Assembly (NCBI GenBank): GCA_002419285.1
Contig: DIFU01000010.1
Location: 1 to 16,292 of the forward strand
Source of the DNA: Prolixibacteraceae bacterium UBA5740
Lineage (GTDB): Bacteria > Bacteroidota > Bacteroidia > Bacteroidales > Prolixibacteraceae
Direction: 5' to 3'
DNA: 16,292 nt
Shown piece after piece: positions 13,235 to 16,292 of the stretch. Every line of letters begins with the position of its first letter. Position 1 is the stretch's first letter. A program made the position numbers and the translations under genes. Under the pieces are notes generated by a model, which saw only the letters and a list, made by a program, of their open reading frames with translations, was not told the DNA's origin and searched no databases.

Positions 13235-15853
13235 AGCGATCCTTTCTTCCAGAATCCTGATTTTCGCCTCAGCATCGGCCTTCTTGACAAGCTCCTTCTC
13301 TACAACTTCTTTGGGTGCCCCCGAAACAAACCGTTCATTTCCAAGTTTCTTCATAACCGATTGAAGAAAGCCCAGGGTGTACCTGAGTTCTTCGTTTAGC
13401 TTCCTGAGTTCTTCTTCAGTATCAACATGTTCGTCCAGTGGAATATAGAAATTGGTTGATTTCACACGGAAGGAGGCAGCACCACTAACTTCGCCCTTAA
13501 CAACACTCACCGTGCTCAGGTTTCCAAGTTTTATAAGCAATGGCAGGTATTCCTCTTCAAATCCCTTATCTCCAGGCTGAATAAACAATTCCAGAACATC
13601 CCGGTTAGGAACTGAATGATCGAGGCGGATCTTTCGGATACCAGAAACTGTCTCCTTAACATTGTCAAAAGATTCAGTAATCTTGTTATCAAAGGAGGAA
13701 GCCTGTGGTAATTGGGATACCATTATACTTTCCCCCATGGCACGTTCTTCGAGCATCTGCCAGATTTCCTCCGTAATAAACGGCATAAAAGGATGGAGCA
13801 ATCTAAGCAGCTTATCAAACAGGATGGTAACCTCAGAATATGTTTTGGCATCCACTGGCATTTGATATCCTGGTTTAACTGACTCCAGCAGCCAGCCTGA
13901 GAACTCATCTCTGACGGTAGTGTATATGAGCATCAGAGCATCTGAAATACGGAATTTTTCAAACAAATCGTCCATTTGAAGGATCACTTCCGACAACTTA
14001 TGATGAAACCACTCCAGGGCAAGGGCACTGTGCTCGGGCTGCAGAATCAATTCATCAACTTCCCAGCTTTTCACCAATCGAAAGGCATTCCAGATTTTCG
14101 TGGAAAAGCTCATTCCCTGTTGTGGCAGTCCCTCATCAAAAAGCAGATCACCTCCTGCCGGAGAACAAAGCAACATTCCAACCCTGACACCATCTGCACC
14201 AAACTTCTCGATCAGCTCTAGCGGTTCAGGAGAATTTCCAAGAGACTTTGACATCTTCCGCCCTTGCTTATCACGCACCATGCCGGTGAAATAAACATTC
14301 CTGAAAGGAAGATCTCCACGGTATTCGTAACCAGCAATAATCATGCGTGCCACCCAAAAGAAAATGATATCCGGTGCGGTCACAAGATCGCTGGTTGGAT
14401 AATAGTATTTGATTTCCGGATTTTCAGGATTATTTATTCCGTCGAACACGGAAACAGGCCAGAGCCAGCTACTGAACCATGTGTCCAATACATCCTCATC
14501 CTGACGAAGATCATTGATGCTCAATTCAGGATTACCTGTCTTCTTCCGTGCTTCGACAACTGCCTCTTCAGCATTATTAGCTGCCACAAAACTGCCGTCA
14601 TGCAGATAATAGACCGGGATCCTGTGGCCCCACCACAATTGCCGGCTGATACACCAGTCCTTGATATTGCCCATCCAATGACGGTATATATTTTTGAATT
14701 TTGGAGGATAGAACTGGATCTTCTCATTCATGACATTATCCAGTGCTGGTTTTGAAAGGTCCTCCATTCTCAGAAACCATTGTGCTGACAATTTAGGTTC
14801 TATCACTACATCGGTACGCTCCGAATAACCCACCTTGTTGGTATAGTCTTCAATAAGAGCGATGTTACCAGCTTTTTGTAACTCTGGTACGATTTTGTTC
14901 CTGACTTCAAACCGATCTTCCCCAACAAACAAGACTGCACTCTCACTCAAAGTGCCATCATCGTTAAAAATATCAATTGATTCGAGATTATATTTTAATC
15001 CGATGGCATAGTCATTCACATCATGGGCCGGAGTTATCTTAAGGCAACCTGTTCCAAACTCCATATCCACATATTCATCCTGGATAATAGGTACAGAACG
15101 GTTAATAAGGGGGACTAGTACGCGTTTGCCCTTAAGATGCATAAAACGTTCATCTTCAGGATGAACACAAACAGCTGTATCTCCCAAAATCGTTTCCGGA
15201 CGGGTAGTTGCAATGGTTACATACTCATTTTCAGTCCCTTCGATCAGATATTTGAGATAATAAAGTTTTGACTGAACTTCTTTATAAATCACCTCCTCGT
15301 CAGACAAGGCAGTCTTGGCCTGTGGATCCCAATTAACCATCCTGACGCCCCGGTATATATACCCCTTGTTGTACAAGTCAACAAAAACCCTGATGACCGA
15401 TTCACTTCGTTGCTCATCCATGGTAAATGTAGTGCGATCCCAATCGCAGCTGGCCCCCAATTTCTTGAGCTGTTCGAGTATTATTCCTCCATGCTTATGC
15501 GTCCAGTCCCAGGCATGTTTCAGAAACTCTTCCCTGCTCAGGGAATATTTATCGATCCCTGCTTCCCGGAGTTTGTTCACAACCTTGGCTTCGGTTGCGA
15601 TGGAGGCATGATCTGTTCCGGGAACCCAGCAGGCATTCTTTCCATTCATACGGGCACGACGGACCAAAATATCCTGGATAGTATTGTTCAGCATATGGCC
15701 CATGTGTAGCACACCGGTTACGTTGGGCGGAGGGATGACAATGGTATATGGCTCACGGTTGTCAGGAACAGAATGGAAAAACCTGTTTTCCATCCAGTAA
15801 CTGTACCATTTTTTTTCCACTTCCGACGGAATATATTTGCTGTCAATTTCCAT
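13220..15853 (-). CDS. valS: Valyl-tRNA synthetase
   Basis: Class I aminoacyl-tRNA synthetase that charges tRNA-Val in the cytoplasm and edits mischarged threonine. The 877 residues are a normal length. The catalytic Rossmann domain has PPPNVTGVLHMGHML (41-55, HIGH motif as HMGH, 50-53) and KMSKS (533-537). The CP1 editing domain has TTRPETILGDTAVC (216-229) and GTGCLKITPAHDVND (267-281). The anticodon-binding domain includes LLHPFMPFITEEIW, and the C-terminal coiled-coil arm typical of ValS covers about the last 65 residues. I chose ATG 15853 over a TTG three codons upstream. It converges on the kinase gene with 15 bp between the stop codons. Confidence 0.98.
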   Translation of the reverse strand: MEIDSKYIPSEVEKKWYSYWMENRFFHSVPDNREPYTIVIPPPNVTGVLHMGHMLNNTIQDILVRRARMNGKNACWVPGTDHASIATEAKVVNKLREAGIDKYSLSREEFLKHAWDWTHKHGGIILEQLKKLGASCDWDRTTFTMDEQRSESVIRVFVDLYNKGYIYRGVRMVNWDPQAKTALSDEEVIYKEVQSKLYYLKYLIEGTENEYVTIATTRPETILGDTAVCVHPEDERFMHLKGKRVLVPLINRSVPIIQDEYVDMEFGTGCLKITPAHDVNDYAIGLKYNLESIDIFNDDGTLSESAVLFVGEDRFEVRNKIVPELQKAGNIALIEDYTNKVGYSERTDVVIEPKLSAQWFLRMEDLSKPALDNVMNEKIQFYPPKFKNIYRHWMGNIKDWCISRQLWWGHRIPVYYLHDGSFVAANNAEEAVVEARKKTGNPELSINDLRQDEDVLDTWFSSWLWPVSVFDGINNPENPEIKYYYPTSDLVTAPDIIFFWVARMIIAGYEYRGDLPFRNVYFTGMVRDKQGRKMSKSLGNSPEPLELIEKFGADGVRVGMLLCSPAGGDLLFDEGLPQQGMSFSTKIWNAFRLVKSWEVDELILQPEHSALALEWFHHKLSEVILQMDDLFEKFRISDALMLIYTTVRDEFSGWLLESVKPGYQMPVDAKTYSEVTILFDKLLRLLHPFMPFITEEIWQMLEERAMGESIMVSQLPQASSFDNKITESFDNVKETVSGIRKIRLDHSVPNRDVLELFIQPGDKGFEEEYLPLLIKLGNLSTVSVVKGEVSGAASFRVKSTNFYIPLDEHVDTEEELRKLNEELRYTLGFLQSVMKKLGNERFVSGAPKEVVEKELVKKADAEAKIRILEERIAILKS

Positions 15854-15889
15854 GATATTCAAACTTTAACGTTTCCGAAAACAAAGGCA

Positions 15890-15897
15890 CAAAAATA
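15890..15897 (-). promoter_or_regulatory. Predicted -7 element for valS
   Basis: The minus strand reads TATTTTTG, an exact TAnnTTTG match. Transcription would start near 15883, leaving a leader of about 30 nt. That is too short for a T-box leader, and none is seen. No TTTG lies at the standard -33 spacing. Confidence 0.45.
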
Positions 15898-15929
15898 AGG
15901 CAATAAAAATATTTAATCTCCCACTGAGT

Positions 15930-15956
15930 CCAAAGAATTGCACTCACCAAAGAATT
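15930..15956. repeat. Tandem CCAAAGAATT direct repeat upstream of valS
   Basis: CCAAAGAATT occurs at 15930-15939 and 15947-15956, a 17-bp period. The similarity continues loosely after each copy (GCACT and TTCACT). It lies upstream of the inferred valS promoter and could be a pair of protein-binding sites. Confidence 0.45.
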
Positions 15957-16012
15957 TTCACTTTTGCCATACATGCGAAACACAGGACCATACATCCAAC
16001 AGAATAATATTA

Positions 16013-16040
16013 CCACAGAATCCACAAATATCCTGTGGAT
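16013..16040. repeat. Overlapping alternative inverted repeats between the transporter gene and valS
   Basis: ATCCACA (16020-16026) pairs with TGTGGAT (16034-16040) around a 7-nt loop. CCACAG (16013-16018) can instead pair with CTGTGG (16033-16038), so the two hairpins exclude each other. They lie 43-70 bp beyond the transporter stop. No T-run follows, so a terminator role is uncertain. The rest of the 229-bp gap (15854-16082) shows no gene. Confidence 0.4.
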
Positions 16041-16082
16041 CGACACATCTTCATTTTCAGTATTGAATTTCTAAAATGGGGA

Positions 16083-16292
16083 TTATCCCATCAGCATCCC
16101 GATAATTGTTGCCGACATGAGTGAAGTTAAAGTGCCTGCGATCAGCGCAGGTACACCATACTTGGAAAGAAGCACGCGCTTATTGGGTGCAAGCGAACCT
16201 ATTCCTCCAATCTGGATCCCAATTGAAGCGACATTTGCAAATCCGCACAGTAAATATGTGGCCATTATCACTGATTTTTGTGATGCAAATGC
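16083..16292 (-). CDS. CNT-family (NupC-type) nucleoside transporter, C-terminal fragment
   Basis: Only the last 69 residues are visible; the frame runs open past the right edge of the window, so the gene starts outside it. The fragment reads through SVIMATYLLCGFANVASIGI into QIGGIGSLAPNKR, the conserved C-terminal signature of concentrative (cation-coupled) nucleoside transporters. It ends with a hydrophobic membrane segment (ALIAGTLTSLMSATIIGMLMG). Members import nucleosides with Na+ or H+ across the inner membrane. The codon at 16269-16271 is GTG and could be mistaken for a start, but family homology continues upstream of it. It is on the same strand as valS, 229 bp upstream, and is probably a separate transcript. 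Confidence 0.9.
   Translation of the reverse strand, partial: AFASQKSVIMATYLLCGFANVASIGIQIGGIGSLAPNKRVLLSKYGVPALIAGTLTSLMSATIIGMLMG

Noticed and set aside
14264..14755. 163-codon open frame on the plus strand
   Set aside because: It is antisense to valS in its conserved core; no recognisable domain.
15843..16046. 67-codon minus-strand frame in the transporter-valS gap
   Set aside because: It overlaps the valS start and the inferred valS promoter, has an odd aromatic-rich composition and matches no family I know.
15854..16082. Possible T-box leader for valS
   Set aside because: The inferred leader is about 30 nt, with no specifier stem or T-box sequence; T-boxes are also not expected in Bacteroidota.
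1..16292. CRISPR array, tRNA, rRNA, insertion sequence, prophage or defence island
   Set aside because: No regularly spaced repeats, cloverleaf, transposase, integrase or phage gene is visible; all large frames are chromosomal housekeeping or envelope genes and appear intact.

Overview
The window looks like ordinary chromosome from a member of the Bacteroidota, probably a Bacteroidales-type anaerobe. The evidence is the gene content: a DUF2723 membrane glycosyltransferase-like protein, a DUF6427 membrane protein beside purD, a very short FtsB/DivIC protein, and a Crp-family regulator paired with a 4Fe-4S protein. Start codons lack strong Shine-Dalgarno sequences, and several intergenic gaps carry the TAnnTTTG -7 element typical of this phylum. 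I see no insertion sequence, phage gene, CRISPR array, tRNA or rRNA, and no stretch over 300 bases without a gene.

Layout, left to right. Positions 1-207 hold an unidentified 3' gene fragment (+). Positions 241-1128 (-) encode a 4Fe-4S protein, divergent from a Crp/Fnr-type regulator at 1207-1884 (+). The regulator is followed after 10 bp by pgeF (1895-2653, +). The gap between the divergent pair holds a TTTGTTACAAA palindrome and inverted sequence similarity that suggest shared regulation. Next is a 1031-residue multi-membrane DUF2723 protein (2753-5848, +), which overlaps a NodB-type polysaccharide deacetylase (5845-6501, +) by 4 bp. A second cluster is purD (6608-7876, +) and DUF6427 (7880-8869, +); the latter ends tail-to-tail, overlapping by 4 bp, with an FtsB/DivIC-like gene (8866-9174, -).

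Beyond that, pruA (9258-10895, -) ends at a strong intrinsic terminator and is divergent from an orphan membrane sensor histidine kinase (11150-13204, +). The kinase converges on valS (13220-15853, -). At the right edge is the C-terminal end of a CNT-family nucleoside transporter gene (16083-16292, -, cut by the window).

Functionally the window mixes housekeeping genes (purine synthesis, valyl-tRNA charging, proline/glutamate catabolism, cell division, peptidoglycan quality control) with two less understood pairs. One is the regulator/4Fe-4S pair, which resembles loci linked to nitrosative or redox stress. The other is the translationally coupled DUF2723-deacetylase pair, which may act on a surface glycan or glycoprotein. 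I did not find a convincing new system; the findings are mostly regulatory architecture and under-characterised families.
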